5,337 nucleotides of DNA from an uncultured Candidatus Saccharibacteria bacterium (GCA_937974295.1 CALBWN010000053.1:1-5337); one strand, 5' to 3'; positions 1 to 5,234 are shown, counted from the first letter of the stretch. Numbers and translations are program-made. The notes: generated by a model from the sequence alone, not told the origin.

Positions 1-46
1 GGTTTTCATCCTGGCAATCCGGGTTCGATTCCCGGTGAGGTCACCA
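1..46 (+). tRNA. tRNA-Glu(UUC), 3' part, cut by window edge
   Basis: The T arm is a perfect 5-bp stem (19-23 with 31-35) around the loop TTCGATT. It is followed by the 3' acceptor strand 36-42 (TGAGGTC), discriminator A43 and an encoded CCA (44-46). With a four-base variable loop (15-18) the anticodon-stem 3' strand is CCTGG (10-14) and the loop is 3-9, with U33 at position 4. This makes the anticodon TTC (5-7), reading glutamate codons. GG at 1-2 matches the end of the expected CCAGG 5' strand. The D arm and 5' acceptor strand lie outside the window. The identity rests on this loop placement; a five-base variable loop would put a pyrimidine at position 37 and is less likely. Confidence 0.88.
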
Positions 47-62
47 ACAAAGCTACATTACG

Positions 63-90
63 ATACCTTGCCTCGGCGAGGTGTTTTTTA
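63..90 (+). terminator. Rho-independent terminator after tRNA-Glu
   Basis: The segment 65-82 folds into a GC-rich hairpin: ACCTTGC pairs with GCGAGGT (one T-G wobble) around the tetraloop CTCG. A run of six T follows at 84-89. It starts 18 bases after the tRNA CCA end, so it most likely ends the tRNA transcript. Confidence 0.8.
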
Positions 91-288
91 TTTGCATGTT
101 GTTTTGAGGTATATAGTAAGAGCTAAAACTTCAAAACTCCACCACTGTATATAACGGACTGACCGAATAAGAAATATGGAGGTAGTGGCATATTGGCAAA
201 TATTCGCTATATCACTCTCGGCCGGAGTATACTCGCTGTGATGGGCTTGCTATATGAGGGAAAGTTACCCAAATAAGCTTGTTCGCTA

Positions 289-316
289 TTGCGTTCTACA
301 CAAAATGTAGTATAAT
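289..316 (+). promoter_or_regulatory. Promoter for a leaderless transcript upstream of the AG-repeat gene
   Basis: A perfect -10 box TATAAT lies at 311-316. TTGCGT (289-294), 16 bases upstream, is a weak -35 that keeps the TTG. The expected start site seven bases after the -10 is position 323, exactly the A of an ATG, so the mRNA would be leaderless. An inverted repeat, CTACA (296-300) and TGTAG (306-310) around CAAAA, fills the spacer and ends against the -10 box, a place where a repressor could act. The -10 is clear; the operator role is inference. Confidence 0.65.
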
Positions 317-322
317 CACCAC

Positions 323-400
323 ATGACAGCAGAGAGAGAGAGAGCAACAGAAGTAACACGCCGCACCCTGCTGAGTATGCAGCGCGGCAGGATGAACTGA
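323..400 (+). CDS. Leaderless short ORF: 5' part of the metallopeptidase gene, out of frame
   Basis: The ATG at 323 lies six bases after a TATAAT box. It opens a 25-codon frame beginning MTAERERATEV that ends at TGA 398-400. The frame runs through seven AG units (331-344). Removing one AG unit, or adding two, shifts it into the frame of the downstream zincin. It would then read MTAERESNRSNTP, continue through a helix-like segment (KWSLEALHLIVQ), and give one uninterrupted 311-residue protein ending at 1260. With eight units the frame stops at TAA 354-356. I infer that this is the real start of the downstream gene, currently disconnected by repeat length. It may instead be a peptide of no function, or the gene may be a frameshifted pseudogene. 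Confidence 0.5.
   Translation: MTAERERATEVTRRTLLSMQRGRMN
331..344 (+). repeat. (AG)7 simple sequence repeat near a start codon
   Basis: Seven perfect AG units begin eight bases after the A of ATG 323. A dinucleotide repeat inside the first codons changes frame with each unit gained or lost, the classic layout of a phase-variable contingency locus. Here only about one repeat number in three (6, 9 and so on) connects the ATG to the long downstream frame. The observed seven does not. Confidence 0.85.
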
Positions 401-456
401 AGTGGTCGCTGGAGGCCCTTCATCTAATCGTTCAAAGTACACAAGGGCAAGACGTT

Positions 457-1260
457 TTGGGTGAGCATGCGGTACGCTTGGCAAAAGCTGTTGACTGTGC
501 ACGTGTGCCTAGTATCGGTGCTGATGGAGTGATTACCGAAGTGCCAGACTGGCATAGGCAGCGGATAATCCCTATTGTATCGCTGTACCCTAGTGAAGTT
601 GCGTATACAACGATGGATGGTATAGCGCAAGAGCAGTATAATGCGGTTCTCCGTGAACCGGATCTAGACAATGCGGTCAAATGGGATTTTGCTGCAATGT
701 ATTTTCGAAATACAAAAAAAGAGAATCGTCACAAGAGAGAGCTAAGACTATCTAGAAAAAGCGGCGGAAGAACAACCGCAGTGACTGTAGCTATGGGCCC
801 TGTAGGCGAGGAGTCTGTTACTACTCGAGTGGTAGGTCAACCGAGTATTATTGTTAATGAGGGAATTCATCGTCTGGCCGAAATGGTTGATACATTAGGT
901 CATGAAATGACGCACGCAGCAGATTATCTTGATTATCCAGTATGGATGTTAGATAGAGATGGTGCGATTGAACAACGTGATTTATCGTACGAGTTGCGAG
1001 CATATGCCATTGGTAATCGAATAGGTAAGATTGCATTGGATTGGAGTCATCGAATAGTGAGGAGAAGATGGGGAGGCTTGCTACCAAGTATAGGTGACTC
1101 GTTGAGTATGTCGAGTACGGTAGCAGAAGTCGTCGAGAGTATCCGCCAAAGGGTTAATGGTGACTTTCTCTCCCCAAATGCCTTTGATCCAAATGATAAG
1201 ATCATCAAGGCGCTTGATGATGCTGGATTAAGAGGTATATACAGCAGAGATAGCCACTAG
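457..1260 (+). CDS. Putative HExxH zinc metallopeptidase (gluzincin-like), start uncertain
   Basis: Numbering from TTG 457, residues 149-153 are HEMTH, the zinc-binding and catalytic HExxH motif, followed by AADY. E179 in SYELRAYAIGN, 26 residues after the second histidine, is the likely third zinc ligand, as in gluzincins. No signal peptide or membrane segment is visible, so the product is probably cytoplasmic or exported by another route. The substrate is unknown and I do not recognise a named family. The start is a problem. The frame is open from 316, and residues encoded at about 385-456 look like a genuine helical extension, yet no ATG or GTG exists there and TTG 457 has no convincing Shine-Dalgarno. 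The natural start is probably ATG 323, out of frame by one AG unit. The gene overlaps the convergent response regulator by four bases. It is poorer in G+C than the 1257-4337 operon, which suggests accessory or acquired DNA. Confidence 0.75.
   Translation: MGEHAVRLAKAVDCARVPSIGADGVITEVPDWHRQRIIPIVSLYPSEVAYTTMDGIAQEQYNAVLREPDLDNAVKWDFAAMYFRNTKKENRHKRELRLSRKSGGRTTAVTVAMGPVGEESVTTRVVGQPSIIVNEGIHRLAEMVDTLGHEMTHAADYLDYPVWMLDRDGAIEQRDLSYELRAYAIGNRIGKIALDWSHRIVRRRWGGLLPSIGDSLSMSSTVAEVVESIRQRVNGDFLSPNAFDPNDKIIKALDDAGLRGIYSRDSH
1201..1221. other. Perfect 9-bp hairpin inside the 3' end of the metallopeptidase gene
   Basis: ATCATCAAG (1201-1209) and CTTGATGAT (1213-1221) pair perfectly around GCG. The segment also encodes part of the KIIKALDDAG stretch. 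It lies about 36 bases beyond the stop of the convergent response regulator gene. No other terminator is visible between the two overlapping genes, so this hairpin could help end the minus-strand operon transcript. It is not followed by a clean T run on either strand, so termination is only a possibility. Confidence 0.4.
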
Positions 1261-1634
1261 CTATTCTCCATCCCCGCAATAATCTCCAGCAATCGCCGTG
1301 GGGTGATCTCGGCTTTGATGAGGTAGCCGTCTACGCTGGCTTGGAGAGCGAGGCGGGTGGATTCGTCTTGGTCGAAGTTGGTCATGATGACGATCTTTGT
1401 GCCAGCGATGTGCTGCGGCTCGGCGCGTAGTGCCTGGAGGATCTCGTTGCCGCGCTTCTCGGGGAGCATGATGTCGAGCAGGATGAGGTCGTAGTGGTTG
1501 TTGCGCGCTGCCACGAGGCCGTCTGCCCCGTCGATGAGCCAATCTACCGTGTAGCCCGCTTTGCGGAGGCTGCGCACGTACATTTCGCCGATGAAGCGAT
1601 CGTCTTCGATGACGAGAATTGTTTGAATCGGCAT
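1257..1634 (-). CDS. Single-domain response regulator (receiver only)
   Basis: This 125-residue CheY-like receiver has no output domain. The acidic pocket is E10-D11-D12, the phosphoacceptor is D54 in LILLDIMLP, and the switch residues are T85 (VIMTNF) and K107 (YLIKAE). All catalytic positions are present, so it should accept phosphate from the adjacent histidine kinase and act in the cytoplasm through protein-protein contact rather than DNA binding. The ATG at 1634 is supported by a strong AGGAGG (1644-1649) nine bases upstream. It is the last gene of the operon, 22 bases after the kinase stop. Its own stop overlaps the stop of the convergent metallopeptidase gene through a shared CTAG. The family call is secure; the downstream target is unknown. 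Confidence 0.95.
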   Translation of the reverse strand: MPIQTILVIEDDRFIGEMYVRSLRKAGYTVDWLIDGADGLVAARNNHYDLILLDIMLPEKRGNEILQALRAEPQHIAGTKIVIMTNFDQDESTRLALQASVDGYLIKAEITPRRLLEIIAGMENS

Positions 1635-1643
1635 AAGTTCTCC

Positions 1644-1649
1644 CCTCCT
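1644..1649 (-). promoter_or_regulatory. Shine-Dalgarno of the response regulator
   Basis: AGGAGG, extending to AGGAGGGGAG, lies nine bases before ATG 1634 in the short kinase-regulator gap. It fixes the start. It also shows that this genome uses SD-led initiation for internal operon genes, in contrast to the leaderless-type starts at 323 and 4337. Confidence 0.8.
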
Positions 1650-1656
1650 ACCTCTG

Positions 1657-3207
1657 TTATCCCTTATACATCGTGTGGTTTTTTATCCAGCCACTGCCAC
1701 TGGTGATGAGCTGACTATTGCTGCCATCGGTGATTTTGTCTGCTACGCTGGCGTAGGTGGGGATGGTGATCGTGAAGGTGGAACCCTCCCCTTCGCGGCT
1801 TACCACGCCAATCTGCCCACCGTGTGACTCGACGATCGCTTTGCTAATGTAGAGCCCAATACCCGTGCCGGCCACCGTCTCGCGGCTGCGGTGCGAGCGG
1901 TAGAACTTGTGAAAGAGACTGCCCATCACATTGGTGGGGATGCCGATGCCGTGGTCTTGCACGCTAATGGCGACGAATGCACCATCTTGCACGGCCGAGA
2001 CGGCTACGAGCCCGCCTTCATTGCTATATTTGAGTGCGTTATCAATGATATTGCTCAGCACCTCAGACAGGCTGGAGCGATCGGCCGCAATGGTGGGCAG
2101 CGTGGTGGGGATATCCACCGTGAGTGTGCGGCCTTGGGTGGTGGCGCGCAGCTGCATGTCGTCGCGGATAGTATTGTAGATGCTAGCCACTGACTCTTCT
2201 GCTAGGTGGACGCGCAGGTGGCGGCGGTCGAACTTGCTGGCATTGAGAATATTGTTGACGTAGCCGCTGAGGCGATTGGCTGAGACGACGAGCCGCCCCA
2301 GCAGCTCGTGTTGGTCGCCAGTCAGCGCTGGGCCAACCTCCTCAGTGAGGACATCCAGGTAGCCGCGAATAACGGTGATGGGCCCGCGCAGCTCGTGTGC
2401 GGCAAAGGCGATGAAATCGAGGTCATCGTCCTCGGGCTGGTAGAGGGTGGTGCGATCGTGCAGTACTAGTATAACCTCAGCACTGCTCCCCTTCTCATAA
2501 TTGGCCGTAATGTCGAAGATGCGCCGCCCAGGCTCACCCACCAGCTTGTTTGCAATGCGCAGCCAGGTCTTCTCGGCATGGACAGCGCTGCGGTGGCAGT
2601 GTGCGAGCCACTCCGTCAGACCATCGCCTGGCTCGAATAACAGCTCGAGCTCGGCCGCGCCATCATGGCTCTGGCGCAGCGGGGTGTGGCGGTTGTGGTA
2701 GCGTACCTGCCCCTGGCTAGTGAGGATGGCAATGCCAGCACTGGTTTGATCAAGCGCGGCCTCGATCTGGGCAGCTTGTGCTTGAGTCTGGCTGGGCGGG
2801 TTTTGGCCAGCTAGTGCAGCCGTTTGGTAGATGTATTGCAGCAGCGGCTTGAAGCCATCGCGCTCGAAGTGGGTCGCATTGGGGTTGGGCGGCGTGATGG
2901 TACTGGGCTCGCCTGCCACGTGGCTGAGGGCATGCGTGAGGTCTTTGAGCGGGGTGAGCAGCTGCATGAGCAGGAAAATATTAAGTGGAATACTCGCCAG
3001 CACTACAACCATAATAACCAGCCAAAACTGCAGCTGGCTAGGGCTTAGGCCAATCATCCACAGTGTGCTTGCCACCAGCCCAGCAATGGTACACTGCATC
3101 AGGATACTCGCGCCAATGGCACGGCGGCTATAGTGCGGCCAATACTGCTTAATAAGGGTGAGTGGACGACGAGATGGCAACGGCCGGGCTGGGCCTATTG
3201 CTGCCAC
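1657..3207 (-). CDS. Membrane sensor histidine kinase, two TM segments with PAS-like domain
   Basis: Taken from GTG 3207 the protein has 516 residues. Two transmembrane helices (about 31-52 and 60-84) are joined by a loop of only about eight residues, so there is no extracellular sensor domain. A short HAMP-like linker follows, then a PAS-like region (about 145-257). The HisKA H-box is FAAHELRGP with phosphorylated H271. The ATPase domain has an N-box (N386, N390 in NIIDNALKYS), a G1 box DHGIGIP (418-424), an F-box LFHKFYR and a G2 box GTGIGL (447-452). It is complete and should autophosphorylate and pass phosphate to the adjacent receiver. The signal is probably sensed in the membrane or cytoplasm. 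I chose GTG 3207 because AGGGAG lies six bases upstream; this makes a 13-base overlap with the DUF3048 gene. The farther ATG at 3246 has no Shine-Dalgarno but would give 529 residues. Confidence 0.93.
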   Translation of the reverse strand: MAAIGPARPLPSRRPLTLIKQYWPHYSRRAIGASILMQCTIAGLVASTLWMIGLSPSQLQFWLVIMVVVLASIPLNIFLLMQLLTPLKDLTHALSHVAGEPSTITPPNPNATHFERDGFKPLLQYIYQTAALAGQNPPSQTQAQAAQIEAALDQTSAGIAILTSQGQVRYHNRHTPLRQSHDGAAELELLFEPGDGLTEWLAHCHRSAVHAEKTWLRIANKLVGEPGRRIFDITANYEKGSSAEVILVLHDRTTLYQPEDDDLDFIAFAAHELRGPITVIRGYLDVLTEEVGPALTGDQHELLGRLVVSANRLSGYVNNILNASKFDRRHLRVHLAEESVASIYNTIRDDMQLRATTQGRTLTVDIPTTLPTIAADRSSLSEVLSNIIDNALKYSNEGGLVAVSAVQDGAFVAISVQDHGIGIPTNVMGSLFHKFYRSHRSRETVAGTGIGLYISKAIVESHGGQIGVVSREGEGSTFTITIPTYASVADKITDGSNSQLITSGSGWIKNHTMYKG

Positions 3208-4337
3208 GACACGCTCCCTGCGCCGCCAGGTACTGCCGCAATCCATGTCTGGCCGCGGGTGAGAGCGATTGCCTTGCCATTAGCATCGAGCAGCTCGAGT
3301 GGGCTAGCGCGGTCGGCCTTGCGCCATATTCCCTCCACTACACTGCCGTTTTGGAAGATAGTTGCTTTGCCTTGGCCAGTGGTGATAATATTCTCGCGTG
3401 TGCCATCCTCTTGCACGGTGGTCTGCTGGACGGTTAGTGCCACCACAACGCTGGGCGCAATCTGCCCTTCCTCACGATCCAAGCTAGCCTCGCCGCCGAT
3501 GCTACGCTGGTAGGTGTTGGTGCTGGCATCGTATTGGTAGCGCGTGTTGTAGCGGGCGGATTTGCCAAAGTTGATAACGGCCACAGTGGCGGTAGCAGGG
3601 TTCGCTGGCTTGCCATCGGTCCGAGCAAGGGCGGTCTTGACAGTAGATTGCTTGTAGCCTTTGCTGCTATTTAGGTCATCCAGCCGCTCGGCACTGGTGT
3701 AGACATTGTGCGGGGCACGGCGGTCGGTGGCGCGCCAATAGCTGCGCTCATGAAAGAATTGGTCGATATCGCGATAGGTGCCATTGCGGATCTCTTGCAA
3801 GGCATGCGAACTACCCCCCACATGGGCCACGCTGGGCTGGTATGGTGCGAGCCAGTCGATGTAGTATGGTCGCAGGCTGCGCACTGGGCCAATCATCGTT
3901 GGTTTGTTTTGTTGGTACAGTGCGAGAAAGCGAGTGATGCCTGCCTCGGCAATTGCCTCATACACCACCTCGGCCTGCTTGATGCCCGACTGAGGGCGAG
4001 CGCTGGGGCTATTCTCCAGCATCACTGCAGTAACGGGCTTGGTGGTGGCCGCTTGGTCGGCGACCTTGAGGCCAGTCAGGGGCGAATAATACACCTCTGG
4101 GGCTTTCTGCGTTGCCACAACGGGGGCGGGCTTGGCCTGGCGAGGCTTATTGAGCAGAGAAAATGACGCCATTGCTCCCGCAAATACCACCAATGCCCCA
4201 CCAATCACCATCACGGGCATGCGGTGCTGCCCCACAAAATGCCGCAGCCCCATAAAGTGCCGTCCATGCCGCCGCAAACGCCGACGCTGCGCCCGGCCAC
4301 CAAAGGCTGCCGGTGGTGTATTCTGTGGTGAACTCAT
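3195..4337 (-). CDS. DUF3048 (YerB-like) membrane-anchored extracytoplasmic protein
   Basis: The 380-residue product starts with a very basic cytoplasmic tail (residues 15-40, rich in Arg and His), then one transmembrane helix (about 41-62) and a linker rich in Ala, Pro and Lys. The DUF3048 N-terminal domain (about 85-225) follows, with the hallmarks PLTGL, MLENSPSARPQSG, YEAIAEAGITRF, GPVRSLRPYY and DRRAPHNVYT. The DUF3048 C-terminal domain (about 248-375) carries GKATIFQNGSVVEGIWRK and GQTWIAAVP. Bacillus YerB is the best-known relative, a lipoprotein of unknown function; here there is no lipobox and anchoring is by the helix. The domain should face the cell surface. ATG 4337 is chosen because an extended -10 promoter ends ten bases upstream; the frame stays open to 4442 but that stretch does not look coding. 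It is first in the operon with the kinase and regulator, which suggests a shared surface or envelope role. Confidence 0.93.
   Translation of the reverse strand: MSSPQNTPPAAFGGRAQRRRLRRHGRHFMGLRHFVGQHRMPVMVIGGALVVFAGAMASFSLLNKPRQAKPAPVVATQKAPEVYYSPLTGLKVADQAATTKPVTAVMLENSPSARPQSGIKQAEVVYEAIAEAGITRFLALYQQNKPTMIGPVRSLRPYYIDWLAPYQPSVAHVGGSSHALQEIRNGTYRDIDQFFHERSYWRATDRRAPHNVYTSAERLDDLNSSKGYKQSTVKTALARTDGKPANPATATVAVINFGKSARYNTRYQYDASTNTYQRSIGGEASLDREEGQIAPSVVVALTVQQTTVQEDGTRENIITTGQGKATIFQNGSVVEGIWRKADRASPLELLDANGKAIALTRGQTWIAAVPGGAGSVSWQQ
3214..3219 (-). promoter_or_regulatory. Shine-Dalgarno deciding the histidine kinase start
   Basis: AGGGAG lies six bases before GTG 3205-3207, inside the 3' end of the DUF3048 gene. 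This supports translationally coupled initiation at the GTG rather than at ATG 3246, which has no purine-rich site upstream. Confidence 0.55.
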
Positions 4338-4346
4338 CTTATGGCC

Positions 4347-4355
4347 ATTATACCA
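4347..4355 (-). promoter_or_regulatory. Extended -10 promoter of the DUF3048-kinase-regulator operon
   Basis: On the minus strand TGGTATAAT is a perfect -10 hexamer (4347-4352) with the extended TGn element. No recognisable -35 stands at the usual distance, as is common with extended -10 promoters. The predicted start site is about 4340, three bases before ATG 4337, leaving no room for a Shine-Dalgarno. The operon's first gene would be read from a nearly leaderless mRNA. Confidence 0.7.
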
Positions 4356-4460
4356 TGAGCGGATAGCGATGAGCTGGGGATTTTTGCATTGATGTGTAGT
4401 TGGTGCACCTCTGGAATACCTACATCCCAAAACCTGCATCATTCCTCACGCTCCATTGCC

Positions 4461-4479
4461 CTATCGCTCCCACCGATAG
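4461..4479. repeat. Inverted repeat, 6-bp arms
   Basis: CTATCG (4461-4466) and CGATAG (4474-4479) are perfect complements around CTCCCAC. It is the first of a run of hairpins between divergent promoters. Role unknown; such short arms can arise by chance. Confidence 0.35.
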
Positions 4480-4495
4480 ATTGCTATAAGGGCCA

Positions 4496-4510
4496 ATATT
4501 TGGGAAATAT
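4496..4510. repeat. AT-only inverted repeat, operator-like
   Basis: ATATTT (4496-4501) and AAATAT (4505-4510) are perfect arms around GGG. The shape would suit a dimeric DNA-binding protein better than a stable RNA hairpin, since every pair is A-T. It sits between the two divergent transcription units. No regulator is encoded in the window that would obviously bind it. Confidence 0.3.
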
Positions 4511-4530
4511 CGACTTCTTGCGCTGGGGCT

Positions 4531-4555
4531 AAAATCCGTTATTGCAGCGGATTTT
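4531..4555. terminator. Symmetric hairpin with flanking A and T runs, possible bidirectional terminator
   Basis: AAAATCCG (4531-4538) and CGGATTTT (4548-4555) are perfect arms. The stem extends inward by a G-T wobble and an A-T pair to the loop ATTGC. With A4 on one side and T4 on the other it has the form of a weak bidirectional intrinsic terminator. It lies between divergent promoters, where none is needed, which hints at an extra short transcript or insulation. The GC core is only three pairs. Confidence 0.4.
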
Positions 4556-4580
4556 CATACTCCATCGGATGAAGTATAGG

Positions 4581-4655
4581 AGGCGGTGCGAGCTGAACGT
4601 GAAGAAGGAAGGTTTTGACATTCAGATTCGGAGAGTGAGCCTTCGCATACCGCCT
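4581..4655. other. Long-range stem with alternative pairing, possible structured RNA
   Basis: AGGCGGT (4581-4587) pairs with ACCGCCT (4649-4655), and GCGA (4588-4591) pairs with TCGC (4643-4646) across an AT bulge, giving an 11-bp closing stem. Inside it CTGAA (4593-4597) pairs with TTCAG (4621-4625), with GT/AC beyond one mismatch. CTTCGC (4641-4646) can instead pair perfectly with GCGAAG (4659-4664), so the two folds exclude each other. I do not recognise an RNA family, and no clear promoter reads into it. Confidence 0.3.
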
Positions 4656-4729
4656 AAAGCGAAGTAACGAGGAAGCACCAACAGTTTCGCCACAAGAAGC
4701 GCAATGCGATCAATTACCCAACAAACCCC

Positions 4730-4758
4730 TTGGCAAATCCGCAAAAATAGCCTACAAT
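4730..4758 (+). promoter_or_regulatory. Sigma70-type promoter of the 100-residue hypothetical gene
   Basis: TTGGCA (4730-4735) and TACAAT (4753-4758) each match the consensus at five of six positions and stand exactly 17 bases apart. The predicted start is about 4765, giving a leader of about 27 bases before ATG 4792. GATAAT at 4773-4778 is an alternative -10 without a -35. Confidence 0.7.
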
Positions 4759-4791
4759 GAATAACCACTAACGATAATTTGGGTGAGGAAA

Positions 4792-5094
4792 ATGACACGA
4801 CAATACGATGACCCTTTGGCAGGTAGCACAGATAATGGTAGAGACAGCAGCGCTATACCACCATCACAATGTCAATCGCCGCAGCAATCGAGCAGCGGAG
4901 ACTGGTGTGTGGAGCGGGTGCGAGAAGAGGTGCGCCAACCATCGGCTAATGTCATGAGAGCTATGACAGATGCCGCCCTCGGAGGGCTAGGGATTGGCTC
5001 GGGCCCGCAGGGTGTTGAAATATTCGCCTCCCCTGTTGCGCGCAAGATAATTAATGGCGCGGACTCCGTGAGCGGTATGGAGCCAGCGCCATAG
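4792..5094 (+). CDS. Small hypothetical protein, 100 residues
   Basis: I do not recognise this protein. The N-terminal half (residues 1-36) is polar and rich in Ser, Gln, Asp and Pro, and looks disordered. From residue 37 it is more ordered: a charged segment with WCVERVREEV, then a Gly- and Ala-rich stretch (about 58-74, ALGGLGIGSG), then IFASPVARKIINGA. There is no signal peptide or membrane helix. Two cysteines (C27, C39) are present. The case for a real gene rests on the well-formed promoter 4730-4758 and on GTGAGG (4783-4788) three bases before the ATG, a spacing shorter than usual. GTG 4783 in the same frame would add three residues. A minus-strand frame through the same DNA (4872-5189) has no promoter or Shine-Dalgarno that I can see and is taken as a shadow. 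Confidence 0.55.
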   Translation: MTRQYDDPLAGSTDNGRDSSAIPPSQCQSPQQSSSGDWCVERVREEVRQPSANVMRAMTDAALGGLGIGSGPQGVEIFASPVARKIINGADSVSGMEPAP

Positions 5095-5234
5095 GTCTGG
5101 CCGGGCGACGTACCTCCAGCGGAGTAATTGCGCGGTATTCCCTCTCTCGTGGCACGAACATCGCTTGGCAAGGATAGCAACCTACCCACCGCAGCCAGGC
5201 TACTACCATACCAGCAAATAGCATGATATTTTAA

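Larger units (their letters stand above)
4356..4729. other. Divergent intergenic region with several inverted repeats, no confident gene
   Basis: No frame here has a convincing start and protein-like content of useful length. What can be seen is a set of inverted repeats: 4461-4479, 4496-4510, 4531-4555 and a long-range stem 4581-4655. A 32-codon basic frame, 4569-4667 on the plus strand (begins MKYRRRCELNVKK), has reasonable composition but only a poor -10-like CATACT upstream, so I do not call it a gene. A minus-strand frame, 4542-4709, contains CxxC but no usable start. The segment may hold an unrecognised structured RNA, operator sites or a decayed gene. Confidence 0.5.

Noticed and set aside
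214..228. Weak hairpin ACTC/GAGT with a GC-rich centre (CGGCC) upstream of the AG-repeat gene
   Set aside because: The stem is only about five pairs including a wobble, with no T run and no link to a gene end.
176..241. A 21-codon hydrophobic ORF starting MEVVAYWQIF whose TGA overlaps the ATG of an 11-codon ORF (TGATG)
   Set aside because: It is very short, has no Shine-Dalgarno and only a vague TATATA upstream; the coupling motif easily arises by chance.
714..720. A7 run within the metallopeptidase frame (A AAA AAA), a possible slippery site
   Set aside because: A -1 shift leads to a stop after about 12 codons with no useful product, and no stimulatory structure is evident nearby.
4338..4442. 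N-terminal extension of the DUF3048 frame to ATG 4442
   Set aside because: The extra 35 residues do not look coding, and the extended -10 promoter lies inside this stretch, placing the start at 4337.
4615..4620. Isolated TTGACA on the plus strand
   Set aside because: No -10 box stands at 15-19 bases; the nearest candidate is poor and about 24 bases away.
4542..4709. Minus-strand open frame with CASCGE and a basic stretch, weakly recalling small zinc-ribbon or ribosomal proteins
   Set aside because: There is no ATG, GTG or TTG at its head and the resemblance does not extend far enough; it may be chance.
4872..5189. 105-codon minus-strand ORF opposite the hypothetical gene
   Set aside because: It starts at GTG without a promoter or Shine-Dalgarno and looks like a shadow of the 4792-5094 frame, which has a promoter.
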